DNA of 64,000 nt from Amblyomma americanum (taxonomy: Eukaryota; Arthropoda; Arachnida; Ixodida; Ixodidae), in NCBI RefSeq assembly GCF_052857255.1, contig NC_135500.1, positions 158,067,689 to 158,131,688 on the forward strand, given 5' to 3'. The notes beneath the pieces were generated by a model. It was not told the origin of the DNA. It saw only the letters and a list, made by a program, of their open reading frames with translations, and did not search any database. The position numbers and the translations under genes are program-made. This document shows, one piece after another, positions 10,750 to 21,899 of this stretch; position 1 is the first letter of the stretch, and each line of letters opens with the position of its first letter.

Positions 10750-11010
10750 GAAGCAACCTAGAAGGCAGGTGGGCCGCCTAGGTCCCGTAACCTTGTGTCA
10801 TCGTCCCAACCTGCCCACCGGATAGTGACCACATTGTGCGCCGAGGAAGGTGAGAGTTTATGACTGGTCGCGAGAGGCTGCTCGGGAAGAACAACGTGGG
10901 TCGCACAAGCCCACCCGTGGCAGCACCTTATAATGCAGAGCAGTGGAGCATCGATTAACCGCCGCACCAGGGCGCCAGGGAGCGGTATGAGAGCTGCCAG
11001 GGATCTATTA
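10750..11010. repeat. GC-rich islet, probably an unclassified repeat
   Basis: A sharply bounded GC-rich block of about 260 bp sits in AT-rich sequence. It contains a short inverted repeat (GGCAGGT near 10,764 and ACCTGCC near 10,810). Its sharp edges suggest an inserted repeat unit. I see no coding domain and cannot name the family. Confidence 0.3.
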
Positions 11011-11162
11011 ATGTTAATTAGAAAATGACCAATTGTGCATATGTTGATATTAACGCATTAGAACTTTTGAGTCATTAACTTAACGTATACCTCAGTGTGC
11101 CTTCCATTTTTTCCAAAATAAGAATGCGCCACTTTTTATGTCATATCTTCTCTAAACATTCT

Positions 11163-12206
11163 GAAGAGAGAGAGAGAAGAAAGTAAAGGCAGGGAGGCTA
11201 ACCAGGCGATGCCGAGTAGGCTACCCTACTCTAGGAGAGAGGAACACAGAGAAAAAAGGAAAGAAAGAGCGGCAACGAAATGAGTTTTTCCCTGCTTCTA
11301 CCCCATTCCGCACGCGAAGGCATGCAAGTCTGGCTACCGACGCACCGGTTTCTGGTTCTGCAGAAACCAGGTCCGCGCGGGCGTTCATGGTAGCCGAGAT
11401 CATACCGGCGCCTAGGGGAAGTGGTCCTAGGCCGGCCGCGGTGCCGTAAGGGCCGTCGCGGGACGCCGAGGAAGGGGGTTGTAGTACGATCTGTGCGAAA
11501 ACCGTCGATGCTGTGGAGTAACGGTGGCGTATGCCTGGGTCATCTCACCCTAAGCCACGTTCTTGGTATGTGGCTCCAGTCAGCCCTGCCTTGAACACTC
11601 CTTCCTCAGTAGGAGTGGAGCAAGCTAGGGGAGAAAAAAAAGTGCATGGCTGGTTGGATGGAAGCACAGGTGCGTACCCCCGGTTGTGTTAGGTCATGGC
11701 GCTGAGGGTCGGAGGGCCTATAGGCTGACGACCTAAGCCTCTATTGGTCGGATTACACCACACATACTTCCGGTGTCTTAAAAATCATGAAAAACACTCG
11801 ACGGCTAGTAGGTGGGCGGTCCGAAATAACCCTTGCGGGTCGTAATAACCGACGACCTGGTTTCCGGTCGGCGCGGACTGTGAAACCAGGTGTCGTGGAA
11901 AGGCCCCATGTAGTTAACCCCGTCATAGGTTCCCCTGTCTCTGGCAGTCGGGGCCCATGGTGTTTGGTGGATTGTCGGGCATCCCGTGAGCGGGGGCGCA
12001 CCACTGGGAAATCTCGACGCCCTCCCTGTCTTGGCCAGCCAGGCCAGTAATGGAGTCGAGACATTCGAAGGATCGGAACGAAAAACTCGCTGTACCCTTT
12101 CCCCTCCGAATTCCCATAATACGTTTTTACAACTCCTTCCGCTACTTCCCAGGGGAGATCAGGGTAGTCTCCCCGTGCCCGCTCCCCTGGCTGTTGTTCG
12201 CTATAG
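11163..12206 (+). other. GC-rich leader-like sequence of an unclassified element
   Basis: The stretch begins with a purine-rich run (GAGAGAGAGAGA) and AGGCAGGGAGG, then continues GC-rich, in contrast to the flanks. It leads directly into the + strand coding fossil at 12,207. A possible start ATG at 12,050 opens a frame beginning MESRHSKDRNEKLAVPFP, but it is not continuous with that fossil. A 169-codon frame on the opposite strand (11753-12262) is also open and unassigned. My reading is a degraded 5' region of a transposable element on the + strand, without a class. Confidence 0.35.
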
Positions 12207-12635
12207 TTGCATTCCCTTATTGATTTCTTCCCACCCTGGGATGGCAAAATTTCTATTGCCACAGGGCCACATCTTTATGTTACCATTGAAATTAAACCCG
12301 CGATACAGTAGTGGTGTGGGAGACGCAATTATACTTATTTATTTATTTGCCTTGACTTTCTAAATATATCCATCGCCCACTATAACAAGGGGAAAGAGGT
12401 CGCACACTTAAACCTTAAAGTTTACAGTCGGGAACTGAACCCCGAATCCTTTAGGAACTTCATGAGCGCCTTCGCTGCTGTCCCTGTTGCGAAAGTTATG
12501 TCCAAATCTAGTTTCATTTGGATGTCACAGCCAGTTGTGAAACTGCTACACCTTTATTTTGAATGCGAAACTAAGAGGATTTTGTCTATACTGTTGGCCA
12601 TCTCACTTTGCTATAATAAATTTTTCCTCTATTAA
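12207..12635 (+). pseudogene. Unrecognised + strand coding fossil without start codon
   Basis: One frame is open from 12,207 to the TAA at 12,633-12,635, broken only by a TAG at 12,309 (CAG TAG TGG). The 107 sense codons after that stop read as ordinary protein. Segments include IAHYNKGKEVAHLNLKVYSR, ELNPESFRNFMSAFAAVPVA and KSSFIWMSQPVVKLLHLYFE. Before the stop is WDGKISIATGPHLYVTIEIK. No ATG lies at the start, so a simple start-to-stop scan misses it. A one-base deletion near 12,215 would explain loss of continuity with the frame upstream. I do not recognise the family. Its place at the end of a GC-rich leader and next to a non-LTR element suggests the first protein of a transposable element, or a host-derived retrocopy. 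Confidence 0.5.
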
Positions 12636-12749
12636 TGTATTTTTACCTTTTGTGTGCTATGTTCTGTTCTTATGCTTGTTTGTGTTCATATATGAGAACA
12701 TTTGCCGCAGAAGTAATGTGCGCAGCTTCAAGACAGCATATGAGGTTGG

Positions 12750-14310
12750 TGGAACAAGAAAGTTGATATTTGCCATGGTTAGACAGTTAGTTGATACAAA
12801 TCTGCTGCTGCAGCGCCATACCAGGTAACGTTAGAGATTTTCTAGCTTCCCATACATGTAACAGGTGAAGGCCTACTGCTGTCGTTTTCTTTTTGGTTTG
12901 GAAATTGATGATGTCGCAATGTATGAATTCCCCAAATATTGCCGCACAGGGCATGATGTCTACGAGGTTTTCCTCGTTTACAGTCGTCTTGGCCTTTCTC
13001 CATTCGTCCCATTTGACGATTTTGGCTTCACGAAGTGGTCTTCGGCATGTAACCCCTTGCTTTGCACAGTTGATGACGTTATGGTGACTTCCCAGTGAGT
13101 GCCCTGTGTTTATCCATTTGGCCTTCCTTCGTGAAAGTAAGGTACGAAAACGTTTTGTGGCTTACGCTGTCTCTTCCTAGAGTTGGTAGTAGTGCAGCTG
13201 TTAGTACCGTAAGGTCTTCCGTGCAGGCGACTTCAGTGCCTCTGGTGCCTCTGAAGGTGTCGAAATTATAACCCCTTGGTTAGTACGGTGCGTTAAAATC
13301 CACCACAGTTAATATGGGATGCCTGCCTGCGCTCTTCGTCAAGGTCCAGCTCCGGCATTTCTGGGACACAGATTCCCAGGTCAATTTTAGACATTCAGGA
13401 CATCAAGACTGGATCTTCTGCGCTTTCGGAGGACATCTATATGTTGCTACTCTCTCCCATTGACTAAGGGCACATGTATATTGGATATTAGCTCCTTAAT
13501 AAGGAGTATACCGAGACTTACCTCACTTTGGAAGGCCTTGAAAAACCTAAGGTTGATATCCCCTGTTGTTATCAGTTGGACGAGAGTTTATGGGGCTCTT
13601 TCTAAGAAGTCTGTACAGAAAAATGGTTTTTTTTGTTTACTTTTTATCATCTGCGGTTCTATTGTAGAATCGTTGCTTCTTCTTTTCATTTGCTAGAAAT
13701 AGTGTTATCGTCTTCCTCGCTTGGGTTGTTTGCCTGCGCACTTTGACCTCCTATGACTTTGGCTGCTGTTGCTTAGCTTCGCTTTAAATTCCTTTCTCAC
13801 TGCGGCTATCAATGAGTTGACTTTCTTACGCTTGAAGTTATGGATTTCAATTGGCTGTGGAAGGCCTGTAACTGTGCTTGCATTGTTTGCTGGAAGACAT
13901 TTTCCTGCAGTTCTCTCTCTACGTATAGAGCCGCTATGACCTGCTCTTATACTGATTGTAGTTGATGTGCTGGTGCTATCACCGGTGATGTTACTGCCGC
14001 GAGCGCTTTTACTTATGCTTTGAGGGCTGCATTTTCGTTCTTGAACTAGGTAATGTCTGAATTTTATTACTACATTTTTTAGGTGACTTCATTTTGTGCG
14101 TCAGAAAACCCCCTGCGCAGCATACCTTGTCGGTATCCCTTTCTTTTCCTGCCTCCGCGTGATCATAAGGGTGGTTCGTCTCCCTGGTTCTTTCTTTCAC
14201 GCCAGTCGCGAAATGCATGCCCTTGATGGTTTTCTGAATCTTTTGCTCGTTCTTCTGACATTGCAACTTCCATCCTTCTTCGCTCATTTCAGGTCTTAGT
14301 TTAATCATAA
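12750..14310 (-). mobile_element. Decayed non-LTR retrotransposon, ORF1 and endonuclease part
   Basis: Read on the - strand, a weak ORF1-like segment comes first (14310 to about 13790; FQQTMQAQLQAFHSQL is coiled-coil-like). Next come endonuclease remains near 13,120-13,310: DFNAPY, a stop, PRGYNFDTFRGT, then TEDLTVLTAALLPTLGRDS and LTFTKEGQMD. These follow the order of the AP-type endonuclease GDFNAP block in I-group elements. Further down (13,080 to 12,790) are REAKIVKWDEWRKA and LHLLHVWEARKSL, which match the linker between endonuclease and reverse transcriptase in such elements. Reverse transcriptase is not recognisable. Many stops and frameshifts show this is an old copy. It faces the + strand fossil at 12.2-12.6 kb. 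Confidence 0.6.
13120..13310 (-). pseudogene. AP-endonuclease domain fragment
   Basis: The catalytic-type motif is DFNAPY, with the D-F-N codons at 13,292-13,300 read on the - strand. It is followed in frame by a stop and then RGYNFDTFRGT, and by LGRDSVSHKTFSYLTFTKEG after small shifts. In intact non-LTR elements this Asn-bearing GDFN block belongs to the nicking site of the target-primed insertion machinery. Here Gly is replaced by Val (VVDFN) and a stop follows, so the domain is inactive. Confidence 0.58.
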
Positions 14311-17300
14311 TGTGTTGGGCAACATATACCAGACAAGAAATTTACTACGTGGATGTAAGCAAGCCAGGATAGAAAATTAAGCAATATACACATTTTGATT
14401 AAACCATAAAAAAACCGACAAAAAATTGAAAAAAAAAAAATATAAACAAATTCTGAATGCTAAGAGGGGTGTAAAGAAAATCTAAGCTAGTATTTCAAAA
14501 AGCTTCGGCCAAGCAGGTTCCACTGCTCCTCGAAGAGGGGCGTTCAGAGGTTGGGCTCTGCACCGACAGGTGCGTGGCTGTTTAGTTCTACGCCAAACCC
14601 TGTTTACTGGATGGCTGAGCAATTTTCAAACTCTATTTTGCGTTCCTGCGACACTATATAGTATTTCATTTTTCTTGCAAAACATTCAACCTTCTCTTCG
14701 AGCTCCCCCACCCCGTCGCTAGACGGCTGCTGGCACTTCCAAAAGTTCGGTCATGCGAACACCTACCGATGAGCAGACGACAAAAAAAATACCAAATATG
14801 TGATGGAAGGCGACAAAATGCCACAGTACACATATATTGAGATGTACACAACAGCTCGCGGCATTTTAGGGGACCCGGTTTCCAAGGGGAATTCTTCGCT
14901 TCTTTTTATTATCGCAGGATTGGTAGCGACGTAAAACGGTTGTTCTTTATTTGTTGATTCAACTGCAGCCTAATCTGTGTGGGCCAGTCGTCATAAACTC
15001 GTAGGAGAAACAGATCTTCGATTCTCTGAACGAAAGCGGATTTTCCATCCCTCCATCAATTTCAGTTCTAGACACGCTTGAACGCTCATGCCTCACTATT
15101 TTGTCTACGTGCGTGAATGGCATCGTTTTTCTTGTAGCGGACATAAAAATTCAAAGAAACAAGAAAAGCGTACGACGCCATTCGTCGACTCTTCTTTTTC
15201 GTCCCCTTAGGGCACGGCACATACCAACATGGGGGGATTGACGAAGGTGTAGTGGCATAATCAAGAGAATTTACATAGGAGATTAGGACAATATTTTCGC
15301 ACCAAGCTTGAATTTTGTACAAAAATGTATCAATAAAAACGACAGAAGAATATTTAAAGTAAAATAACAGACAGCATATTGGTAAGAAAAGAAGAGCTCG
15401 AAGAATTTTAAGGGAATTATCAAATCAACCTACCAGTTGCATTTATGTTATCATAGAGAATCCGACAAATTGAACCCAATGCATATCCTTTGGCGCTTGC
15501 ACCGCACGATAATATCACTGGCTGAGATAACGGGAGCCCTAACCTGGAGAGAGGAACCAACCTTGATGCCTCTTTTTTATTTCTTGCCACTTTCGTCATT
15601 TTTGGCACCTTGGAAACATTTGGACTTTAGAGCGCAAATTGGGTCGTCATGCTTCAAACAGGAGTTTTAAGAAACAGCAGGCTCTTGGTTCGGGAGGATT
15701 GTTCAATATTTGAGGCAGTGGATCATTGCAAAGGGCCGCGCTTGAAGATAGCCAGGCATTAATGCATTGTACGCATTCTGAAAACAGCAATCATTCTAAG
15801 TTGAAGTTAGTGCACCGAGTGCATTGGTTTGTTCATTATAAAACTCAGGATATGCAGTTAGAAATTGATGAACGCTATGAGCTAATGAATAGTGCGGTAT
15901 AATAACTGCTGCCTGGGTGGAAATATTATGCGGGGAAAGCGTGAAGCAATTAAATGCCAATGGTTTTTCTCTAGTGTTCGCAAATCACAGGAAAGCTCTG
16001 ACTTCTCTTGTGTCCGCGGAAGCAGGCACTCATTGATAACAGTAATCGTCTCACGATAAGCACGGGGCAGCGCACGAAAAAGACTTTCGAGCAAAGCCTT
16101 CCTCAGGTTAGCTTTCCTTACTTAAGAAATGTGAACTAGTATTCAATCTTGTATTCGAAACTTTCCTATAATTAAGTCTGAAAAACTGGAGAGTTCATTA
16201 AAACACTGCTCTATAGGCACAGCAAGACGTTTCGCGCTAAGGCTCATATCATTACTCTCTCTGGCAAAGCTCCCAAGAAAGGTGCGCAGAAATAGTTAAT
16301 AAATTTTTTCATGGCTCGTCAACAATCAAGGAATCAAGCAGTTTCATTCGGGAAATACTCAGGAACAATATTTGAGCTCTAGGCGCGTACGTACAGGTGA
16401 GAACATGTTTTTTTTCGGAAACATCTGAGAACGAAATAGAAGGTGAAATTATACAGCATTTTTTGTGCAATCCGAATCACTCAAAATGCTGAACTGAGTA
16501 ATAAGAGTGCCCCTTTCTAATTGCAAACAACCTTGACGTACGCCGCAGGAGTGATAATGAGGTTGATTTTTACGTTACGAGCAAACACCTTTGAATACCG
16601 CATTAATTGTGAGACATTGATAACTAAATCCTTGCGCACTATCATATGTAGAATCTGTGCTGTCATTGAGTACGTGATCTAAAACGGGTTGTTTACTATG
16701 CTGTTCTGCTGAAGGTTTTTTCTTTCGACTGCTGTGTGACAGAAGAAATCTGCGCAGATATTCGAAGTTGAATGATCTCAGCTTCGACTCTCAGAGAAGT
16801 CCTAATTTACATGTCGTAGCTCAGTCAGCAAAGTGTTTTCAATTTTCTGTTTCTAGCTCTATTTTCTTTTCTCCATTTAAATTTTCACTCGGAATGAAGT
16901 GTGGCATCATAACATGTCATATTCTTTAATAGAAATATACGTTGTGTATCTTTCAATTTTTATTAAATTATCACATTCATTTTTTTCAGAACGTGTGGTT
17001 CGCATCAAAAATTTTTATAAATGTGCTCAATATGTGTTTTTGGGCGCCTCACGCATAAACATTCAATAATTGTCGCCTACGTCTTATTGCACACTCTGAT
17101 GAGAACTGTTAGACTGCCTAAGCCGGTATTTCGATTTGCAGAGGTGGAGCTGTGTACGCGACGTGCGTAGCGTGAAAAAATCAAGCAGAGAATGTACTTC
17201 GGTGCTTTAAACAGTATGCGTACATTCTTGCGGCTTTCAAACGGCAGATATCTCTAGATGCTTCCTGCAGGGCATTTTAGGCAAAGTTTCATGCGTGAGA

Positions 17301-18362
17301 AGTTAAGGGCTATATTACTGTTTTAAACAGTGGAGTGGTCATTCTACAACGTGGCGCGCATATATCATGTATTTCACAGCCGTATGGTTGACGCTGACTA
17401 TAGTCACAAGCAGTTATCCTATTAAAACGCATTCGCAATACGGGACGAAATGCAGGTTTTGTATGAAGCCCATTGGAGAAATCTTTAACCCGAAAAGAAA
17501 GTCACCCTATTCGATGCATCGCAATGTACACACATATCTTTTATATTCAGAAGGAAGAAATCTGACAGAGCGCACTACTCAGCAGTAGCTTACTATATAT
17601 TCATATACGCACAGCCATATTCAAACATGTGAAGACGTAACCAAAATACAAATAACAACAGCTCTGGCTGAGCTGTAGTCTCCCCCTGATCAAAATATCA
17701 CTTCGTGCCGAGATTTTTAAACTGAGAATTTAGGCTGCCGTAATCTTCAACAGCATTTTTTTTATTTTTCATATAATTTATTCTCACTGATCGTATAGTC
17801 CTAGATGGATGGTTCCTGAAAAAAAATGCTGTCTCGCTAAATGCCGATTCCAATCACCACACGGACGTAAAGAGAGCTGCCGGTGCTAACCATATTCGGT
17901 GTAGTTTCTCATCACATGAGCACATCGGTTCGTATGCGCTCTTCGTGCGTCTCTACGATTATACCGACCTACTGAAGAATAAATTCTGCAAAGGTAGAGA
18001 CAATGGCGTATAAGCTGTGCTCTCACAAACTCACTTGCAAGAGAGTGCGGCTCTAACTTGTCCGTTAAGCGGCTGGCAGCAGATAAAACGCGGATAATAA
18101 AGCATCCTTTATGAGGTTGGCAATTGAGCTTTGGAGAAAAAACTCAATGATTTCCTTGTTTTAACCGCGACATATGTTCGCGAACCACTAGGCAAATAAA
18201 AACGATGATCATAAGTACCATAATTTTGGATGCAGAATATTATCGCATTATCCAAGAAGCCATTCAGTGCGTTTCTATATTTTGTGGTCTGCGTGTTTTT
18301 AGAACCGCGGGGAAACAGCCAGGCGGTACCCATCTCGACGGAACAAAGAAAAGAAAATTGTT
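14311..18362. other. Non-coding, no gene recognised
   Basis: AT-rich sequence with short frames only (none above about 80 codons) and no recognised protein, RNA or repeat structure. It runs up to the left target-site duplication of the I-type element, so its right end represents the pre-insertion target. Confidence 0.5.
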
Positions 18363-18380
18363 GAGATTTTCAGCCATTTG
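18363..18380. repeat. Left copy of 18-bp target-site duplication
   Basis: GAGATTTTCAGCCATTTG is repeated exactly at 23749-23766. The flanking bases differ on both sides of each copy (left copy GTT...TGTT, right copy GCG...CTTC), so the duplication is exactly 18 bp. It lies next to the 3' end of the - strand element. Confidence 0.88.
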
Positions 18381-18738
18381 TGTTGTGTTTGTGGTGTGTT
18401 AGGTTTAATGGCGCATCAGCAACTAAGGCTACCTTGCGCCAAGCTCAAGGTATAAATAATTGTTTTCTGCAGCTTTTTGCAAAGATAAAATTTTACTGCG
18501 GTGTAGAAAGCTTTGAAAGGTATTTTCTTGTACCTAGTATTCAGAGCAAGAACAAGATTTATAAATGACTAACATTGAAAGCTGTACAGGAGGTCGGGTA
18601 GCCTCGTTAGCCGTCTTTGGCTGGGCAAGGACTGGAGGCCCCTAACCAATCAAATAAAACAACCTCAGCCCTTTTCTTCGGAATTAGGAAATGGTTGATA
18701 TGTACTAATATACAAAGAGACCAGTGGGTAAAATAATT
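18381..18738 (-). other. 3' untranslated region of the I-type element
   Basis: This non-coding sequence follows the last codon of ORF2. It contains a GC-richer block at about 18,585-18,640 (GGCCTCCAGTCCTTGCCCAG on the - strand) and ends in the ...GATGCGCCATTAAACC... segment next to the target-site duplication. I see no long A-tail; I-group elements often end in short repeats instead. Confidence 0.6.
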
Positions 18739-21700
18739 TTAGAGTCTGTTGAGAAATCCGGTTTCTTTGAGAAAGCTAAAAACACATGATATATCAATAA
18801 TTGGATTATCTCCTAAAAGCAGTGCAGGATGAAAAGGAATGCATGATGGTATAAAATTGAGTAAAGTACTTTTCCTTAGGTTTTTCAGTTTCGCATAAGA
18901 CAGTAAAATGTGGTTAATCGTAACTTCGTCTCCGCATTCTTCGCAAACAGGCTCATATTGTTTTTTCAGTAGGAAATTGTGCGTCGGATGCGAGTCTCCT
19001 CTACGAAGATGGCAGATGATCACTTTCTTAAAACGTTCCTAGTGGGTGCAGGACTTTTATTCACTTAAAACTGGTTTTGCATTGTGTAGTTTGTTTGTTT
19101 TATTTCGTAGTTCCACGCGGACTGCCATTTCTGTCTTATGTTACGATGTATTAAGTTAACCCAAACTTTTAACGAAATATTTAGTTTCTTTATTTGCTTG
19201 TCCAGTACTTCAGCACCGCATAAGTCTGCTCTCTCGTTGCCGATATGACTTGGTATCCAGCAGAGTATCAGGTTCGGTCCTGTAGCTGTGGCTGTTACCA
19301 TGTTGTGTATGATATCACCAAGTATAGGAGTGACTACATTTCTAGAGTGGAGAGCTTTAAGTAAACTTAGCGAGTCGGTTTAAATAATGCTGTTTTTTAT
19401 GTTATACTTTACTATTTGTTCAATGACTACATAGACGGCGTAACATTCGGCAGTGAAGATTTATGCACACTGTGGAAGCCTTACTATTTGACTGCAGTTC
19501 CCTTGTACCACTCCACTTCCAACGTAAACATCTGTTTTTGAGCCATCTGTGTAAAAGGCTGTGCAAGCACTGTATTTCTCCTCGAGTGCAAAAAATTCTT
19601 GTATTATATTTGTTGTAGAGTTTGTTTTTTTGCTGAAATGTGTAAGAGTGAGATCACAGATTTCCAGGAAATTGTACCATGGCGGCAGTAAATCTCGTCT
19701 TCCAGCAGTTCCAGGCATTGCGTCCAGTATGCCGAGAGTTTGGAACATCTGTTCAAAACGCAAGAACAGTAGCCTGGTACTTTGCGGTTTGTTGTTAAAC
19801 AGTATTCTGGATGGGTACTTTGTGTCTGTTTGGTGACAGATGTGTTTAGGTAGTGAACGGATTCTTAGAATGCAGGAACACGTGAGCATCGTTCTTCAGT
19901 CTGTAAGTGATGGTTCGTTCGTTTCTACATACAGGCTGTTTATAGGCGACGTCCTTTATGCACCAGCAGAAAGACGCAAGCCTAAATTATGGATCGGATC
20001 CAGCCATTTATTATACGATGGTCTCGCTGAGCCATAAACCATACTTCTATAATCTAAGTTAGAGCGTATTACGGAGCGATAAATTTGCAGAAGACATGTC
20101 CTATCGGGACCCCAGTGTTTCGTTAAAGTACTTTGAGTGTGCACAGGGATCGAGACGCTTTATCTTATAATGCGTTAATGTGAGGCAGGAATGTGAGCTT
20201 TCTATTTATACCTGGAAATTGATGTTCATTGTTCACGGGGAACTCTATTTCGTTTAGGTGTAGGGTGGGATCTGAACATATGCCTCGTTTTTGTGAGAAC
20301 AGAATTGCCACCGATTTTTGTGGAGAAAAACGGAAACCATTTTTATCCGCCCAAGTTGCCAGTTTGTTTATTGTTAATTGTAATTATTTTCCACATCTTC
20401 ATACATTGAACGATGTGCATGCTATTTGAAGGTCGTCTACATAGACTGAGTACATAACAGACCTTGGGATCATTTTACTAAAAGAGTTCCTTTCTACAAC
20501 AAAGAGGGTAGTGCTTAAAATGCACCCCCCCAGGTACTCTATTTTCCTGGATGAAATTCATCGAAAGGGGCGTAGCTAGGCACACATAGAATGAACGGTT
20601 GGATAAGAAGTCTTTTAAGCAATTCAACATTATGCTTCGGATGCCAAGCTCTGCAAGGTCATGAAGAATCCCGAACCCCCAGTCCATGTCATATGCCCTT
20701 TCCAAATCGAAAACCACAGCAAGACAGTGTTGTTTATGAACAAGTACGTTTGCCTGTTTTCTTATGCTTGTCTGTGTGCCAGGCCTCGTTAAAAGATAAA
20801 TTGTGAATAGTGAGAAGCTGCCATTTAATTTTCACGCCTGCTCCTACATTTTCTTTATGTGGTTGAGCTGATTATGGAAGAGACACAAGCTTGCCATGAT
20901 GTTTGCTCGGCCTTGCGTGTTATATTCCGTGCTTGTGCTCTTGCCTTTTTGCAAAAAAAAAGGTTCTCGTGTGTTGGATATCTCCGAGGGGCTCCCCAGG
21001 ATTTATTCTCTCATTTTTATGCCTCCTTACATTCTTGTGAGTACCACACTTTGTGGTCCTGCCGCACCACTCTTGTGGATTTCGGAATTGATATATGTGC
21101 AGCAGAAAAAATGCATGTTGTGAACATTTCATTAATCTCATCAGTGCTATGATTTTCTTGAATTATATCATCTAAACTGGCTTTATTTGTAATCAGTAAC
21201 CAGTCGGCTACTTGCAGTCTCCAACGCCGTGGTTTTGTCGGTATAACTGTTGGCGAGGACTGACAGACAACCGGCAGATGATCACTTCCATATAAATAAT
21301 CTAAAACACTCCAGTTGAGATGACTAAGAAGAGATGGTTATCTAAAAGATAAATTTAAAACGCTCATTTTCCCCGAGTTGGGGAACAGTATGTAGGTTTC
21401 CCCGAGTTTTGTCGACAGACATTAGTGGTTAGAATAAAATCCCCTATAAACTGCCCTCTAGCATCAGTTTTCTCGCTTCCCCAAAAACAAGAATGTGCCT
21501 TAAAGTCTCCAACTACCAGGTATGGCTGTGGTATCTGCTCTAAAAAAACCTTTAAGTGATGGAAAGTTACCTTCAGCTGTGGTTAAATATATACATAACA
21601 CACTGTTATGGTTTTGTGTGCAAGCAGAGTGGCTGCTACAGCTTCGTCTTGCTTTTAGTTTTAGCTCACGAGCCGAGACACCGTTTTTCAATATGATGAC

Positions 21701-21899
21701 GGCACCTCCTGACAGCCTGCTCGCCTGGTGTCGGTCGCGACGGAAAATAGTATAATTCTTGAGAAAATTATTTTTTTGAGGCCCTAAATTTGTCTCTTGT
21801 AGACATAAAGTGACAAGAGCGTGTGCTCCAAAGATATCTTTAATGTCGCTGTAGCTGTTTAGAAGTCCTCTACAGTTCTATCGAATTATGAAAGCCTTC
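18739..21899 (-). pseudogene. I-type ORF2 (endonuclease, reverse transcriptase, RNase H), broken
   Basis: ORF2 encodes the insertion enzyme. Endonuclease (about 21890-21200) shows NCRGLLNS after a stop where Trp is expected, LCLQETNL, VVGDFKAHS and YGSDHLPV. The GDFN catalytic Asn is Lys here (AAG at 21499-21501). Reverse transcriptase shows motif A FDLERAYDMD (near 20,700), a decayed VPGGV block and motif C YVDD (20432-20443), with the thumb at 20144-19956 (LLQIYRSVIRSNLDY). RNase H keeps all four acidic positions: YTDGSK, FTAECY, TDSLS (after a stop) and NERADLC, with HIGNERAD near 19,230. The C-terminal motif is CEECGDEVTINHILLSY (near 18,945-18,895), with Tyr in the last Cys position. From reverse transcriptase through RNase H the frame is the same, broken only by stops; the C-terminal part is shifted. 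Confidence 0.85.

Noticed and set aside
11753..12262. 169-codon frame on the - strand
   Set aside because: It is open and unassigned, but it overlaps the start of the + strand coding fossil, and the region reads as a GC-rich leader. No protein motif supports it.
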